Shown: positions 19,021 through 29,988, counted from the stretch's first letter. The stretch: 64,000 bases of DNA from Pectobacterium actinidiae (GCF_000803315.1 NZ_JRMH01000002.1:62001-126000); one strand, 5' to 3'. Notes: generated from the sequence alone by a model not told the origin. Translations and numbers: made by a program.

Positions 19021-19050
19021 CCGCTATCCGTTCTACCGGATAGCGGTTAT
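19021..19050 (+). terminator. Hairpin terminator after cysG
   Basis: CCGCTATCCG (19021-19030) pairs perfectly with CGGATAGCGG (19037-19046), 6-nt loop, followed by only a short TTAT tail. The rest of the gap up to 19484 is AT-rich and non-coding; it must carry the promoter of the next operon, which I could not define. Confidence 0.7.
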
Positions 19051-19484
19051 TGCACCATCATAATGCAACGCCCCGCCACATAGCATAATAATGCACTATT
19101 TTGAACATACTCCCTTACAAAATGTCACTTTAATGCTTTACCGCAGGCCACATCTGCCTTATTTTGACTAAAACAAAACTCATTAATAAGCAGACTATAT
19201 GAATAAATAATCAATAATCTTTTACGTAAAACGTGGCCCGACTATTGCTTAGCTTTCTAATAGATTCGCGGCACGACCTCTGAAGCGTTCCTATCGAACC
19301 GATTTCATCGTCAAGCCATCGTGCTTTATCGAAATGAGTGCCTCATCGAATACGTACATATCGAAGGGTGATGCATCGCATCATGACGTATTTCTACTCT
19401 CGTTCCTGAACGGAGTATGTCGTCCTCTCATCACAAAAACAGTTCTGTTCAGCAGAACAATAAGTAAGCAGTTTGGAGTCACTT

Positions 19485-20201
19485 GTGGAAGACGTTACTT
19501 TCTGGCAGCTCATCAGTTTTGGTGAACATGGCTGGGGGAAATTATTACTGATTGGGGCAGGAATGACGATCGCACTGGCGATCGGCGGCTTCCTGCTGGG
19601 GGCGGTGATCGGCACGATCGGTGCCTGGTCCAAAATTTGCGGCAACCGCCCCGTGCGCTATCTGGCCGATGGCTACACCACTCTCATCCGTGGCGTCCCC
19701 GATCTCCTCATCATCTACCTGCTTTATTTCGGCGGAAGCTCTGCATTAACCCTGCTCGCCACACTGTTTGGCAGCAATGAATTCTTTGGTTTTCCGGGCT
19801 TCCTCGCCGGGGTATTCGCCGTTGGTATTTCCTCCGGTGCACAGCAGACGGAAGTTTATCGCGGCGCGTTCTACGCCGTCTCCAAAGGGGAAATTGAGGC
19901 CGCCAAAGCCTGTGGTATGCCAACACTATTGCGCCTGCGCCGCATCATCATACCGCTCCTGCTGCGCCACGCGATCCCGCCACTCGGCAATGTGTGGCAG
20001 TTGGTGCTGAAAACCTCCGCGCTGGTTTCCGTTACTGGTGTCGCAGAGCTAATGACGCAGTCGCAAACCGGCGCAGGTTCTACCGGTAAACCGTTTGATT
20101 TCTTCATGGCGGCCGCACTGCTGTATCTGGCTATCTCAATCTGTTCCGGCTGGATTATGCGCCGTGCCGAGTCTCATTATTCCCGGGGTGTGAAACGCTG
20201 A
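19485..20201 (+). CDS. Polar amino acid-type ABC transporter permease (HisQ class)
   Basis: Inner-membrane subunit of 238 residues from a GTG that follows TTGGAG by 6 nt. It has about five membrane segments and the EAA motif (EIEAAKACGMPTLLRLRR) near 135-152 characteristic of the HisQ/OccQ group, which docks on the ATPase. Its stop overlaps the next permease start. The operon order permease-permease-ATPase-binding protein-amidohydrolase suggests uptake of an amino acid conjugate or opine-like compound, then hydrolysis. Confidence 0.93.
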   Translation: MEDVTFWQLISFGEHGWGKLLLIGAGMTIALAIGGFLLGAVIGTIGAWSKICGNRPVRYLADGYTTLIRGVPDLLIIYLLYFGGSSALTLLATLFGSNEFFGFPGFLAGVFAVGISSGAQQTEVYRGAFYAVSKGEIEAAKACGMPTLLRLRRIIIPLLLRHAIPPLGNVWQLVLKTSALVSVTGVAELMTQSQTGAGSTGKPFDFFMAAALLYLAISICSGWIMRRAESHYSRGVKR

Positions 20202-20935
20202 TGGATTTTCCTTTTCTGTACGAAACGTTTCTGGAGATTATTCCCGGTATCCCGTTAACCCTGCAACTGGCGGTCAGCTCGGTCTTTCTGGGCTTCTTTC
20301 TGGCGTTGGGCTTGGTGTTGATGCAGCTATCATCCTTTGCCATCCTGCGCTCAATTGCACGGACCTACGTCCTGTTTTTCCGCGGTACGCCGTTGCTGGT
20401 GCAGCTGTTCCTGATTTACTACGGGCTGGGGCAATTCCCCTGGGTTCGCGAAAGTATGCTTTGGCCCTTCCTGCGGGAGCCACACTGGTGCGCCCTGCTG
20501 TCGCTCAGCCTGTGTACCGGTGCCTATGCCAGTGAAATTATCCGTGGCGGGTTGCAGTCCGTTCCGGTTGGCCAGATCGAATCGGCACGCGCCTGCGGCA
20601 TGCCGTCGTTCATGATTTTCAAGCGTATCGTTTTTCCGCTGGCAATCCGTCAGGCGCTTCCCGCTTACGGTAATGAGCTGATCTCGATGGTTAAGTCGAC
20701 CTCGTTGGCTTCCATCATCACGCTGATGGAAATCACCGGGATCGCCGCACGCCTCATCGCGGAAACCTACCGTGCGCTCGAAGTGTTCCTGGTCGCTGGT
20801 GCTATTTATCTGTTTATTAACCTTATTCTGACACGTTTACTGATGTGGACAGAATTTACGCTTACTCCTCATCTCCGTGCGCCGGGTGCGCAACCGGCAG
20901 CGAAAAAAATGAAGAACTTGGGAGATCTGCAATGA
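20201..20935 (+). CDS. Polar amino acid-type ABC transporter permease (HisM class)
   Basis: Second membrane subunit, 244 residues, with an N-terminal hydrophobic segment from residue 10, [17 protein letters not shown] near 60-76 (a family hallmark) and the EAA loop [18 protein letters not shown] near 126-143. Its ATG overlaps the HisQ-like gene by one base, and its stop overlaps the ATPase start as ATGA. The assembly should be the usual QM heterodimer with an ATPase dimer. Confidence 0.94.
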   Translation: MDFPFLYETFLEIIPGIPLTLQLAVSSVFLGFFLALGLVLMQLSSFAILRSIARTYVLFFRGTPLLVQLFLIYYGLGQFPWVRESMLWPFLREPHWCALLSLSLCTGAYASEIIRGGLQSVPVGQIESARACGMPSFMIFKRIVFPLAIRQALPAYGNELISMVKSTSLASIITLMEITGIAARLIAETYRALEVFLVAGAIYLFINLILTRLLMWTEFTLTPHLRAPGAQPAAKKMKNLGDLQ

Positions 20936-21696
20936 CGACACCCGCCATTAGCCTGCGCAACATTCATAAAAGCTTCGGCTCTCTGGACGTCCTGAAAGGG
21001 ATTTCGATTGAGGCCAATCAGGGGGAAGTCATCTCAATTTTGGGATCGTCCGGTTCAGGTAAATCGACGCTGCTGCGCTGTAGCAATCTGCTTGAGCTTC
21101 CCGATCAGGGCGAGATTATCGTCGGCGGAGAAGCGATTGAAATGAAGCCGAACCGCAAAGGGCAGAACCGTCCGTCGAACCTCAAACAGATCGACAGAAT
21201 TCGTACCCAACTGGGCATGGTATTTCAGAATTTTAACCTCTGGTCACACAAGACCGTACTGGAAAACATCATCGAAGCGCCCGTGCACGTCTTAAAGCGT
21301 CCACAGGCGGAGTGCGTGGAGCACGCCGAACAGCTGTTAGAGAAAGTCGGTCTGGCAGATAAGCGTCACTACTATCCCGCACATTTATCCGGTGGTCAGC
21401 AACAGCGCGCCGCGATTGCCCGTGCGCTCGCGATGGAACCGAAAGTGATGCTGTTTGATGAGCCGACCTCCGCGCTCGACCCTGAGCTGGTCGGCGAAGT
21501 GCTGCGCGTGATGCGCACGCTAGCGGATGAAGGAATGACCATGCTGGTCGTCACGCACGAAATGGATTTTGCCCGCGAAGTCTCCAACCGCATCGTTTTC
21601 CTCCATCAGGGGGAAATTGAAGAACAAGGCACGCCGGAGCACGTTTTCACCGCCAGCCAGTCGGCGCGCTTCCGGCAATTTATTGCCAGTTGGTAA
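20932..21696 (+). CDS. Polar amino acid-type ABC transporter, ATP-binding subunit (HisP class)
   Basis: ATPase of 254 residues, starting at the ATG that overlaps the HisM-like stop; upstream in-frame codons lie within that gene and are not used. Walker [10 protein letters not shown] near 39-47, Q-loop VFQNFNLW, signature LSGGQQQRA and Walker [16 protein letters not shown] near 172-186 are intact, followed by VTHEMDFA. The GQNRPSN insertion after Walker A is typical of HisP/OccP proteins. Confidence 0.96.
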   Translation: MTTPAISLRNIHKSFGSLDVLKGISIEANQGEVISILGSSGSGKSTLLRCSNLLELPDQGEIIVGGEAIEMKPNRKGQNRPSNLKQIDRIRTQLGMVFQNFNLWSHKTVLENIIEAPVHVLKRPQAECVEHAEQLLEKVGLADKRHYYPAHLSGGQQQRAAIARALAMEPKVMLFDEPTSALDPELVGEVLRVMRTLADEGMTMLVVTHEMDFAREVSNRIVFLHQGEIEEQGTPEHVFTASQSARFRQFIASW

Positions 21697-21792
21697 ACAC
21701 AGCCCCGCTAGCTTCATGTGCAGATTTATCTCTCTGTCACGTGATGAAAGTGGGAAAAACATAATTATATGAAGTACCAGGAGAACACCATC

Positions 21793-22662
21793 ATGATCAA
21801 ATCAAAACTCACACTGCTCGCCTGCTCGCTGTGTATGGCAGGAACGCTGGCTGCCTCATTCACCGCCTCAGCAGAAGAGAAAAAATGGACGACCGTCCGC
21901 ATCGCGACCGAAGGCGCTTACCACCCGTACAACTTCACCAAACCAGACGGCACGTTGGATGGTATGGAGATCGAGCTGTATAAAGTGCTGTGTAACAACA
22001 TGCAGGTGAAATGCGAGATCATGGTTCAGCCGTTCACCAGCACCATTCCTGCACTGAATGCCGGCAAGTTCGACGCGATCATCTCTGGTATGTCCGCCAC
22101 GGACAAACGCCGTGAAGTGATCGATTTCAGCCAGCCGTACACGCAGGCAGGGCAGACGTTCGCCGTGCTTAAATCCAGCAAACTCGCTAAAGATTTCCCA
22201 GACGCGGGCCAGCGCTTCTCCATTAACCCAGCCGACGAAGCCACCGCCAAGGCAGAGATTGAGAAGCTGAAACCGCTGCTGGAAGGCAAAACCATCGGCG
22301 TACAGTCCGCCTCTATCGCCAGCGCCTTTTTGGATAAATATATGAAAGGCGTGATGAAGGTACGCGAATATAAAACCACGCAGGAACACGATCTGGATCT
22401 GAAAGCGGGCCGTGTGGATCTGGTTATCGCTTCCGCGCCTTATCTCAAAAGCATTTCGGAAAAACCGGGCAATGCTGACATCGTCACGCCAGGGCCACAG
22501 TTCATCGGCGGCATTCTGGGCAGCGGTTCTTCCGTTGGCCTGCGTAAAAGCGATCCTGAGCTGAAAGCCATGTTCAACAAGGCGATTGATCAAGCCAAAG
22601 AAGACGGCACCATCAGAAAACTGAGCGAAAAATGGTTCGGTATGGACACCACGCCACTCTAA
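21793..22662 (+). CDS. Periplasmic polar amino acid-binding protein (HisJ/OccT class)
   Basis: SBP family 3 protein of 289 residues, started at the ATG that follows CAGGAG (an ATG at 21769 lacks an SD). The signal peptide of about 27 residues ends in SASA-like sequence (TASAEE). The mature protein has the family opening VRIATEGAYHPYNF and the DGMEIELYKVLCNN block near 60-75. The arginine expected to bind the ligand carboxylate lies in SATDKRREVIDFS near 105. An aspartate/lysine-rich insertion near 140-165 resembles lysine/ornithine/octopine binders. Substrate unknown. Confidence 0.93.
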   Translation: MIKSKLTLLACSLCMAGTLAASFTASAEEKKWTTVRIATEGAYHPYNFTKPDGTLDGMEIELYKVLCNNMQVKCEIMVQPFTSTIPALNAGKFDAIISGMSATDKRREVIDFSQPYTQAGQTFAVLKSSKLAKDFPDAGQRFSINPADEATAKAEIEKLKPLLEGKTIGVQSASIASAFLDKYMKGVMKVREYKTTQEHDLDLKAGRVDLVIASAPYLKSISEKPGNADIVTPGPQFIGGILGSGSSVGLRKSDPELKAMFNKAIDQAKEDGTIRKLSEKWFGMDTTPL

Positions 22663-22683
22663 GCGTTACTCCATCGCTGAACC

Positions 22684-22713
22684 GCGTGTCATGGCTAACG
22701 GGCTGTGACACGC
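22684..22713 (+). other. Intercistronic hairpin between binding protein and amidohydrolase genes
   Basis: GCGTGTCA (22684-22691) pairs with TGACACGC (22706-22713) without a T tail. It may protect the 3-prime end of the binding-protein message or reduce read-through. Confidence 0.45.
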
Positions 22714-22756
22714 CCCTCGTTAATGCCATCAGAAAAATCAAACGAGCACACCACGC

Positions 22757-24214
22757 ATGAATGCAATACACACTGAAGGAACGCTGCCAGCCGTCAATCA
22801 CCAGAACGTAGAAGAGATCTGCGATCTGATTGCCGCCAAGCGGCAGCAGTTCTGTACGCTGAGCGACGGCATCTGGGATACGCCGGAACTGAACTACGAA
22901 GAGCATCGTTCGGCGGCGCAGCACGAAGCCGTCCTCAAAGCAGAAGGCTTCCGTCTGACGAAAGGCATCGCCGACATGCCAACCGCGCTATTAGGAGAAT
23001 TCGGCGAAGGTCTGCCGATTATTGCCATTCTGGGTGAATACGACGCGCTGCCGGGGCTGAGCCAGCAGGCGAATGTCGCTGAGCCAAAGCCGCTGGAAAA
23101 CGGTGGCAATGGCCACGGTTGCGGACATAACCTGCTCGGTACCGCAGCGCTACAGGCGGCGACGGCAGTGAAAGATTATCTGCAAAAGCACGCGTTGTCC
23201 GGAACCGTACGCTTTTACGGCTGCCCTGCGGAAGAAGGCGGCTCATCCAAAGGCTTTATGGTCAAGGAAGGCGTTTTTGACGACGTCGATATCGCCCTCT
23301 GCTGGCACCCAGCAACCTTCACTGGCGTCAACAGCCCGGTATCGCTGGCCTGTAACGAACTGAATTTTTACTTCAAAGGCCGCGCCGCGCATGCCGCAGC
23401 CAGCCCGCATTTGGGCCGCAGCGCGTTGGATGCCGTGGAACTCATGAACGTTGGCGTGAACTACATGCGCGAGCACATGCCGTCCTCCGCCCGCATCCAC
23501 TATGCCATTACCGACAGCGGTGGCCACGCCCCGAACGTCGTTCAGGCCAACGCCACCGTGCGTTACCTCGTACGGGCACGTCAGTTGCCGGAACTGCACC
23601 AGTTGGTCAAACGTGTGAAGAAAATTGCAGAGGGCGCGGCGCTGATGACAGAAACCGAAGTCAGTAGCGAAGTGATTAGCGGCGATGCCAATCTGTTGGC
23701 AAATCCGCCGCTGGAAGCGCGTATGCACGAACATCTGCTGGCGCTTGGCCCAATACCGTTCGATGACGAAGACCGTAAGATGGCAGCGATGTTCCAGACC
23801 GCGCTGAGCGCAGAAGACATCGCCGAATCCTACGCGCGTTTCGGCGTTAAACCTCAACCGGGCTTAACGCTGCACGACGGGATTTATCCGCTGTATAGCC
23901 CGAATGACGCCTTCATCGGCTCTACCGATGTGGGTACGGTGAGTTGGGTTGTGCCGACCGTGCAAATTCGCAGCGCCACCTATGCCATCGGCACACCGGC
24001 GCATTCGTGGCAGTTGGTCGCACAGGGGAAAACCGGTGCCGCACACAAAGGTACGGAATACGCAGCGAAAGCGATGGCATCACTGGCTATCGATCTGCTG
24101 GTCACGCCCGAACTGATTGCACAGGCAAAAGCCGACCATCAGGAAAGATTACAGCAGACACCGTTTGAGAACCCGATTCCAGACGACGTGTTTCCGCCTA
24201 TCCCACAGGGATAA
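22757..24214 (+). CDS. M20-family amidohydrolase, AbgB-like
   Basis: Zinc-dependent amidohydrolase of 485 residues, close in length to p-aminobenzoyl-glutamate hydrolase subunit B (481). Metal-binding motifs are visible: GHGCGHNLLG near 117-126 and CPAEEGGSSKG near 156-166, then a dimerisation domain with FKGRAAHAAASPHLGRSALDAV. A C-terminal metal histidine lies in TPAHSWQ. It lies 94 bp downstream of the transporter genes on the same strand, and an AbgA partner is absent. A plausible role is cleavage of an imported amide, such as an N-acyl or aryl amino acid conjugate (some plant auxin conjugates are cleaved by M20 enzymes). The substrate is inference; the family is secure. Confidence 0.9.
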   Translation: MNAIHTEGTLPAVNHQNVEEICDLIAAKRQQFCTLSDGIWDTPELNYEEHRSAAQHEAVLKAEGFRLTKGIADMPTALLGEFGEGLPIIAILGEYDALPGLSQQANVAEPKPLENGGNGHGCGHNLLGTAALQAATAVKDYLQKHALSGTVRFYGCPAEEGGSSKGFMVKEGVFDDVDIALCWHPATFTGVNSPVSLACNELNFYFKGRAAHAAASPHLGRSALDAVELMNVGVNYMREHMPSSARIHYAITDSGGHAPNVVQANATVRYLVRARQLPELHQLVKRVKKIAEGAALMTETEVSSEVISGDANLLANPPLEARMHEHLLALGPIPFDDEDRKMAAMFQTALSAEDIAESYARFGVKPQPGLTLHDGIYPLYSPNDAFIGSTDVGTVSWVVPTVQIRSATYAIGTPAHSWQLVAQGKTGAAHKGTEYAAKAMASLAIDLLVTPELIAQAKADHQERLQQTPFENPIPDDVFPPIPQG

Positions 24215-24252
24215 GACGCTGATTCAAAGAGATAGATAAGAAGTAGTAGGGA

Positions 24253-24279
24253 ACCGTCAGGAGAGAGTCTCCTGACGGT
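24253..24279. terminator. Hairpin between convergent amidohydrolase and trpS genes
   Basis: A perfect 12-bp stem (24253-24264 with 24268-24279) with a 3-nt loop lies between the two convergent stops. The T tract is poor on both sides. Confidence 0.65.
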
Positions 24280-24288
24280 CATTAAGAC

Positions 24289-25293
24289 TTACGGACGGGC
24301 AACAAAACCGATAGCGTCGTAAACTTTCTTCAGCGTTTCCTGTGCGCGAGCACTGGCTTTTTCAGCCCCTTCACGCATGATCTGTTGCAAGAAAGCCTCA
24401 TCGTTACGGTAGCGATGATAACGTTCTTGTAGCTCAGACAACATACCGGATACAGCCTCCGCCACCGCGCCTTTCAGGTGACCATACATCTGGCCGTTAA
24501 ATTCCTGCTCCAGCTCAGGGATGGTTTTTCCCGTCACACCAGACAGAATATCCAACAGGTTCGATACCCCGGCTTTATTCGCTACGTCATAGCGAACGAC
24601 TGGCGGCTCATCGGAATCCGTCACCGCGCGTTTGATCTTCTTCACCACCGCTTTCGGATCTTCCAGCAGCCCGATAACGTTATTGCGGTTATCGTCAGAT
24701 TTGGACATCTTCTTGGTCGGCTCCAGCAGCGACATCACGCGGGCGCCCGATTTCGGGATAAACGGCTCTGGCACTTTGAAAATGTCGCCATACAGGCTGT
24801 TGAAGCGCTGCCCAACATCACGGCTCAATTCCAGATGCTGCTTCTGATCTTCACCCACCGGTACCTGATTCGTTTGGTACAGCAGGATATCTGCCGCCAT
24901 CAGCACCGGATAGCTAAACAGACCAGCGTTGATGTTCTCTTCATAACGCGCGGATTTATCTTTGAACTGCGTCATACGGCTCAGTTCGCCGAAATACGCG
25001 TAACAGTTCAGTATCCAGCTCAGTTGGCTGTGCTCAGGCACGTGAGACTGAACAAAAATGGTGCTCTTTTTCGGATCGATGCCGCAGGCCAGATACAGCG
25101 CCAGCGTATCCAGCGTCGCTTTTCTCAGCGCCTGCGGATCCTGACGTACCGTGATGGCATGCAAATCCACGATGCAATAGATGCAGTCGTAATCGTCCTG
25201 CATGTTGACCCACTGACGTAACGCCCCCATGTAGTTACCAATGGTCAATTCACCAGACGGTTGCGCACCGCTAAATACAATGGGCTTGCTCAT
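24289..25293 (-). CDS. trpS: Tryptophanyl-tRNA synthetase
   Basis: Charges tRNA-Trp. The 334 residues match E. coli TrpS exactly in length. Class Ic motifs are visible: the HIGH-equivalent TIGN in [12 protein letters not shown] near 12-23 and KMSKS near 195-199. It is last in the rpe-gph-trpS run; its ATG overlaps the gph stop by 4 nt. No leader peptide or unusual control is visible. Confidence 0.98.
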   Translation of the reverse strand: MSKPIVFSGAQPSGELTIGNYMGALRQWVNMQDDYDCIYCIVDLHAITVRQDPQALRKATLDTLALYLACGIDPKKSTIFVQSHVPEHSQLSWILNCYAYFGELSRMTQFKDKSARYEENINAGLFSYPVLMAADILLYQTNQVPVGEDQKQHLELSRDVGQRFNSLYGDIFKVPEPFIPKSGARVMSLLEPTKKMSKSDDNRNNVIGLLEDPKAVVKKIKRAVTDSDEPPVVRYDVANKAGVSNLLDILSGVTGKTIPELEQEFNGQMYGHLKGAVAEAVSGMLSELQERYHRYRNDEAFLQQIMREGAEKASARAQETLKKVYDAIGFVARP

Positions 25294-25994
25294 ACTAAGG
25301 GTTCCTGATTGTGTGAAGAAGAATGCCCGATCAGGGGCAAAATATCGGCAAAACGATCCAGAACGACATCAGGCTGACTCAGCTCGATCGCTTCACCATA
25401 GTTATAACCATACGTCATGCCGACACTGCGACAGCCCGCCGCCTGTGCCGCCTGAATATCATTGCGGGAATCGCCGACGAACAGGAGTTCGCTGGCACGC
25501 AGCCCCAGTTTAGCGAGTACCAGATAGAGCGGTGCAGGATGCGGCTTTTTCACAATGACGTCATCGCCACCGATAATCAGCGAAAAATAGTCGCCGATCC
25601 CTAACCCTGCCAGCAACGGTGCAACGAACGGCGTGGGTTTATTGGTCACCACCGCCATCGGAACGCCCTGCTGTGCCAACTGCGCCAGCGTCTCTTTTAC
25701 CTGTGGAAACAGCGTACTACCGCTATCCACCGTCTGCGCATAATAGCGATCGAACCGCTCACGGGTTTCCTGCAAGCGCACAGCAGTGGGTTCAACGCCA
25801 GCCCAGCGCAGCGCCCGTTCCACCATCACGTCCGCACCGTTACCAATCCAGGTGGCAACACGGGCTTCGCCCGCGGCAGGCAACGACTGCGCCACTAAAG
25901 CCTGATCGATCGCCGCCGCCAGACCCGGTGCGCTGTGAATCAGCGTCCCATCCAAATCAAAAGCCAAGCCGCGAACTGCGGTTAATTCAGTCAT
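25290..25994 (-). CDS. gph: Phosphoglycolate phosphatase
   Basis: HAD-superfamily phosphatase that clears 2-phosphoglycolate formed during DNA repair. From the ATG at 25994 it has 234 residues (E. coli 252). HAD motif [11 protein letters not shown] lies near 10-19, motif II (VVTNKP) near 118, and the acidic motif [11 protein letters not shown] near 176. The frame extends further upstream, but that stretch lies within rpe. It overlaps rpe by 8 nt and trpS by 4 nt, so the three genes are translationally coupled. Confidence 0.97.
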   Translation of the reverse strand: MTELTAVRGLAFDLDGTLIHSAPGLAAAIDQALVAQSLPAAGEARVATWIGNGADVMVERALRWAGVEPTAVRLQETRERFDRYYAQTVDSGSTLFPQVKETLAQLAQQGVPMAVVTNKPTPFVAPLLAGLGIGDYFSLIIGGDDVIVKKPHPAPLYLVLAKLGLRASELLFVGDSRNDIQAAQAAGCRSVGMTYGYNYGEAIELSQPDVVLDRFADILPLIGHSSSHNQEPLV

Positions 25995-26664
25995 GTGTCG
26001 TCCTTGAAATTTCACTACGCATTTGATCAATGACGGCACGGTAATCTGGGTGACCAAAAATAGCCGATCCCGCCACAAACATATCCGCGCCCGCCTCAGC
26101 AATGGCACCGATATTGTCCACTTTTACGCCGCCATCGACTTCCAGTCGAATGTCGTAACCGCTGTCGTCGATCAAGCGACGAACCTGACGCAGCTTATCC
26201 AGCGTGCTGGGAATAAAGGACTGGCCGCCAAATCCAGGATTAACTGACATCAGCAGAATGATATCCAGCTTATCCATGACGTAATCGAGATAACTTAGCG
26301 GCGTCGCTGGGTTAAACACCAAGCCGGCTTTGCAGCCGTGATCTTTAATCAGCTGCAATGAACGATCGAGATGATCCGTGGCTTCGGGATGAAAGGTAAT
26401 GAAACTGGCACCCGCGTTGGCGAAATCCGGGATGATACGATCAACCGGTTTCACCATCAGGTGAACGTCAATCGGCGCGGTAATGCCGTAATCGCGCAGG
26501 GATTTCAGAACCAGTGGGCCAATCGTCAAATTTGGCACATAGTGGTTATCCATGACATCAAAATGGACCACATCAGCCCCGGCAGCCAATACGTTAGCGG
26601 TATCTTCACCAAGACGGGCAAAATCAGCCGACAAAATGGACGGCGCGATTAAAAACGGTTTCAT
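25987..26664 (-). CDS. rpe: Ribulose-phosphate 3-epimerase
   Basis: Interconverts ribulose 5-phosphate and xylulose 5-phosphate in the pentose phosphate pathway. It has 225 residues, as in E. coli, with the TIM-barrel motifs [15 protein letters not shown] near 7-21, [13 protein letters not shown] near 33-45 and DGGVK near 177. First of the rpe-gph-trpS run, 112 bp after dam on the same strand. Confidence 0.98.
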   Translation of the reverse strand: MKPFLIAPSILSADFARLGEDTANVLAAGADVVHFDVMDNHYVPNLTIGPLVLKSLRDYGITAPIDVHLMVKPVDRIIPDFANAGASFITFHPEATDHLDRSLQLIKDHGCKAGLVFNPATPLSYLDYVMDKLDIILLMSVNPGFGGQSFIPSTLDKLRQVRRLIDDSGYDIRLEVDGGVKVDNIGAIAEAGADMFVAGSAIFGHPDYRAVIDQMRSEISRTTHD

Positions 26665-26776
26665 TCATTTCTCCAAACGATAAAGTCTGAATGCCTGCGG
26701 GTAACCTCTTCCCGGCTAATGACGCCTCTCAGACGGCATCAACCGATTCACCGCGCTCTGTTTACCCCAAACGGTA

Positions 26777-27589
26777 TTACCGATATAGGGCTAATAACTC
26801 GTTTACTTTACTACGCCCTAAAATATTACGGCTAATCGTTCTGCGCGCTTTAACAACATACAGCACAGCTTCCTGATACCACTCACGGGTCAGCACAGTG
26901 TCATGATTGGAGATCAGCACCGGAATCTTGCTTTCTACTGATAAACGGCGCGCCAATTGCGCCAAACTCTGCTGGTCGGCACGGCTGAAATTATTGGTGT
27001 GATAGGCCGTAAAATTCGCGGTAGCAGACAGCGGTGCATAAGGCGGATCGCAATAAATAACCGATCCCTTCTCTGCTTTTTCCAACGTGTCCTGATAATG
27101 CTCACAGACGAAAGTGGCATTTTGCGCTTTGAAGGCGAACCAGCGAATTTCTTCTTCAGGAAAATAGGGCTTCTTGTAGCGCCCGAAAGGAACATTGAAT
27201 TCACCGCGCATGTTGTAACGGCACAGGCCGTTATAGCAGTGGCGATTCAAATAGAGAAACAGCAACGCGCGCCGATAGGCATCGTTGCAAAGATTAAATT
27301 CGTCACGCAGCAGATAAAATGTCTCTGACGTGTTGACCTCATCCGTAAAAAGTTTACGGGCGTCGGTAACAAATTCATCTGCATTCGATTTGACGATATT
27401 GTAGAGATTAATCAGATCGCTATTAATATCAGCCAGTATGTAGCGATCGTATTCCGTATTCAAAAATACAGAACCCGCGCCAACAAAGGGCTCAATAAGA
27501 CAGTCTCCTGCGGGTAAATAGCGACGAATTTCTTCTACCAGCGGATATTTACCACCAGCCCATTTTAAAAAAGCGCGGTTCTTCTTCAT
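26777..27589 (-). CDS. dam: DNA adenine methylase (GATC)
   Basis: Orphan N6-adenine methyltransferase that marks GATC for mismatch repair and replication control. The 270 residues (E. coli 278) include the SAM-binding FLKWAGGK near 7-14 and the catalytic motif DPPY near 181-184. It lies between damX and rpe as in E. coli, 79 bp from damX. Confidence 0.98.
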   Translation of the reverse strand: MKKNRAFLKWAGGKYPLVEEIRRYLPAGDCLIEPFVGAGSVFLNTEYDRYILADINSDLINLYNIVKSNADEFVTDARKLFTDEVNTSETFYLLRDEFNLCNDAYRRALLFLYLNRHCYNGLCRYNMRGEFNVPFGRYKKPYFPEEEIRWFAFKAQNATFVCEHYQDTLEKAEKGSVIYCDPPYAPLSATANFTAYHTNNFSRADQQSLAQLARRLSVESKIPVLISNHDTVLTREWYQEAVLYVVKARRTISRNILGRSKVNELLALYR

Positions 27590-27668
27590 GCCGTCGTTAG
27601 TTACTCATACGTTTCAGAGCCGCGGATTGTACTCTGTGTCAGACAGCACATCAGGGCTAAAATTGGTG

Positions 27669-28685
27669 TTACTTATTCAAGTCCTGCTTCACCTGGCGGA
27701 TCGGCTTAACCCATGGTTTTTTCGCTTGTACCTCTGCGGGCAACGCGGCAATCGCCTGTTTCGCTTCCGCAGAAGAAGCATAGACTCCGGTCACTAACAC
27801 ATACCAGGATTTTCCGTCTCGTTTCGTTTCATACACCCACGAATGGGCGAGATTATGTTGTTTCGCGTAGGCTTTCAGCGTATCCGAGCGTGAAGCGCTG
27901 CTCAGTTGCAAAGTAAAGTGGCTGGCAGGCGCATTCTGTACAGAGACATTTTGTCCGGCCGCAGCAGGAGTCGCTTTTGCATTAGCGGCAGGTTTGCTTG
28001 CTACTGACGCTTTTGGCGCGTTGTTCGCCGCAGGCTTAGTGTTGCTAGCGTGTGCAGGCGTCGTGCTGTGCGTATTTTTAGCGGATGAGGTCGCTGGCGT
28101 TTTCCCCGTCGGAGCAACCGTCGCAGGTGCCGTTGGCAACGTCGAATTTCCTGCCACACCCTGAGAGAATTCGCTCACGCGCCCTTGCTGTTGCGACAGC
28201 GCATCAGTGATATTGCCCGGCAGCTCAATACGCTGCTGGCCTGCCACTGGCGGCTGAACCTGCGCATCCGTCGGCGTACCAGAAATCGGTGGAGCGCTTA
28301 ATGTCTGAGGCGACGTCGGCGTTTGAGAAGACACCTGCCCTGGGATTTGCCCATGACTGGCTTCGCCAGACACTGCCGCAGGGCTTTCACCCGGTGAGGA
28401 AGGCTGCGCGTTCTGTGTCATGGAGGACGAGGAAGACAGGTCTATATTGCGCTCGCCATTCGCTTGATTCTGCGTCTGTGACGTTTGTGGCTGAGAAGGT
28501 GCCTGCAAAGCAGAACCGATACCCACGATCAGCAATACCAACACCACAATCCCGATACCAATCATCAGGTGCTGTCTGGAAAGCGCGAACTTAGGTACCG
28601 CGAAGCTGCTGCTTTTCTGTTGACGAGTAGGTCGACGGTCACTGGTATCAGGCTTCAGCTCATCTTCCGGCTTGAACTCATCCAT
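27669..28685 (-). CDS. damX: Cell division protein DamX (SPOR domain)
   Basis: Bitopic division protein. Of 338 residues (shorter than E. coli's 428), about 40 are cytoplasmic, followed by a TM segment near 42-60 (IGIGIVVLVLLIVGIG), a Pro/Gln/Thr/Ala-rich periplasmic linker to about 255, and a C-terminal SPOR domain near 260-335 that binds denuded septal peptidoglycan. The reduction lies in the low-complexity linker. It sits between aroB and dam in the conserved aroK-aroB-damX-dam order. Confidence 0.95.
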   Translation of the reverse strand: MDEFKPEDELKPDTSDRRPTRQQKSSSFAVPKFALSRQHLMIGIGIVVLVLLIVGIGSALQAPSQPQTSQTQNQANGERNIDLSSSSSMTQNAQPSSPGESPAAVSGEASHGQIPGQVSSQTPTSPQTLSAPPISGTPTDAQVQPPVAGQQRIELPGNITDALSQQQGRVSEFSQGVAGNSTLPTAPATVAPTGKTPATSSAKNTHSTTPAHASNTKPAANNAPKASVASKPAANAKATPAAAGQNVSVQNAPASHFTLQLSSASRSDTLKAYAKQHNLAHSWVYETKRDGKSWYVLVTGVYASSAEAKQAIAALPAEVQAKKPWVKPIRQVKQDLNK

Positions 28686-28851
28686 TTAACATCTCCCCAC
28701 TAAAAAGCTCGAATTCGCCACGCAGTCGCCAAGGCGAATCATTGAATCGTAACGCATTGTATTTTATTAACCATAACCCATCAGGGCGTATCTGTCGTTA
28801 ATACTTATCTTTCATAACCGATCGTCTTTCATCACCCGATAGCATTACGCA

Positions 28852-29937
28852 TCAGGCAAGGCAATCTGCTATCGAAGCCAACACCATGTCATGCGCTACG
28901 CCGCCACGAACTTCTGATTGACCTATTGCCGTTGGCAGCACCAGACGTAACTCGCCCGCCAGCACTTTCTTATCGCGCATCATATGAGGAAGATAGGATT
29001 CAGGTGTCATTTGCGTCGGGCCGTTCACTGGCAGGCCAGCGCGAATTAGCAAAGACTTAACTCGCTCAACATCCTCAGCGGAGAACTGCCCAAGACGACG
29101 TGCCGTATGCGCAGCCATCACCATGCCTGCCGCCACCGCTTCGCCGTGGAGCCAGTTACCGTAGCCCATTTCTGCTTCAATGGCATGCCCGTAAGTATGG
29201 CCCAGGTTGAGCAACGCGCGCATACCGCTTTCACGTTCATCTGCGGCAACCACCGCCGCTTTAATCTCGCAACAGCGACGAATACAGTAAGCCAGCGCGT
29301 CATGCTGTAGCGCACGTACGGCTTCAATGTTTTCTTCGAGCCAAAGAAAGAAATCGCGATCCAGAATGATGCCGTATTTAATGACTTCCGCCAGCCCGGA
29401 TGACAATTCCCGTGCCGGTAAAGATTTCAGGCAGTCCAGATCGATTACGACCGATACGGGCTGGTAGAACGCCCCGATCATGTTTTTACCCAATGGGTGA
29501 TTGACGGCGGTTTTACCACCGACAGAAGAATCTACCTGCGATAACAGCGTTGTTGGCACCTGAATAAACCGGACGCCACGCTGATAACTGGCCGCGGCAA
29601 AACCGGCTAAATCGCCGATGACACCGCCCCCCAAGGCAACAATCGTCGTATCACGACCATGCGGTTTCGCCAACAGCGCGGTAAAAACCTGATCCAATAC
29701 GGTCAGCGATTTGTGCTGCTCGCCGTCAGGTAAGATAACCTGATCGATATGCACGCCACTGTTTTCCAACACACCACGAACGCGGTCAAGGTAGAGAGGA
29801 GCCAACGTCTGGTTCGTCACCAGCATGGCCTGCTCCCCCGCTTTCAACGGCATAAAAGAAGCCGAATCATCAAATAATCCAGCGGCTATCGTAATGGGGT
29901 AACTACGTTCCCCAAGTGTTACGGTAATTCTTTCCAT
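28852..29937 (-). CDS. aroB: 3-dehydroquinate synthase
   Basis: Second step of the shikimate pathway: DAHP to 3-dehydroquinate, NAD- and zinc-dependent. It has 361 residues (E. coli 362). The NAD-binding [13 protein letters not shown] lies near 104-116 and the zinc-site region [13 protein letters not shown] near 244-256. It follows aroK by 51 bp on the same strand; 166 bp separate it from damX. Confidence 0.98.
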   Translation of the reverse strand: MERITVTLGERSYPITIAAGLFDDSASFMPLKAGEQAMLVTNQTLAPLYLDRVRGVLENSGVHIDQVILPDGEQHKSLTVLDQVFTALLAKPHGRDTTIVALGGGVIGDLAGFAAASYQRGVRFIQVPTTLLSQVDSSVGGKTAVNHPLGKNMIGAFYQPVSVVIDLDCLKSLPARELSSGLAEVIKYGIILDRDFFLWLEENIEAVRALQHDALAYCIRRCCEIKAAVVAADERESGMRALLNLGHTYGHAIEAEMGYGNWLHGEAVAAGMVMAAHTARRLGQFSAEDVERVKSLLIRAGLPVNGPTQMTPESYLPHMMRDKKVLAGELRLVLPTAIGQSEVRGGVAHDMVLASIADCLA

Positions 29938-29988
29938 GCGCGTTAAACAACCCGTTCAGGATCCGCTCAATGCGGATAAGGTATGCTC

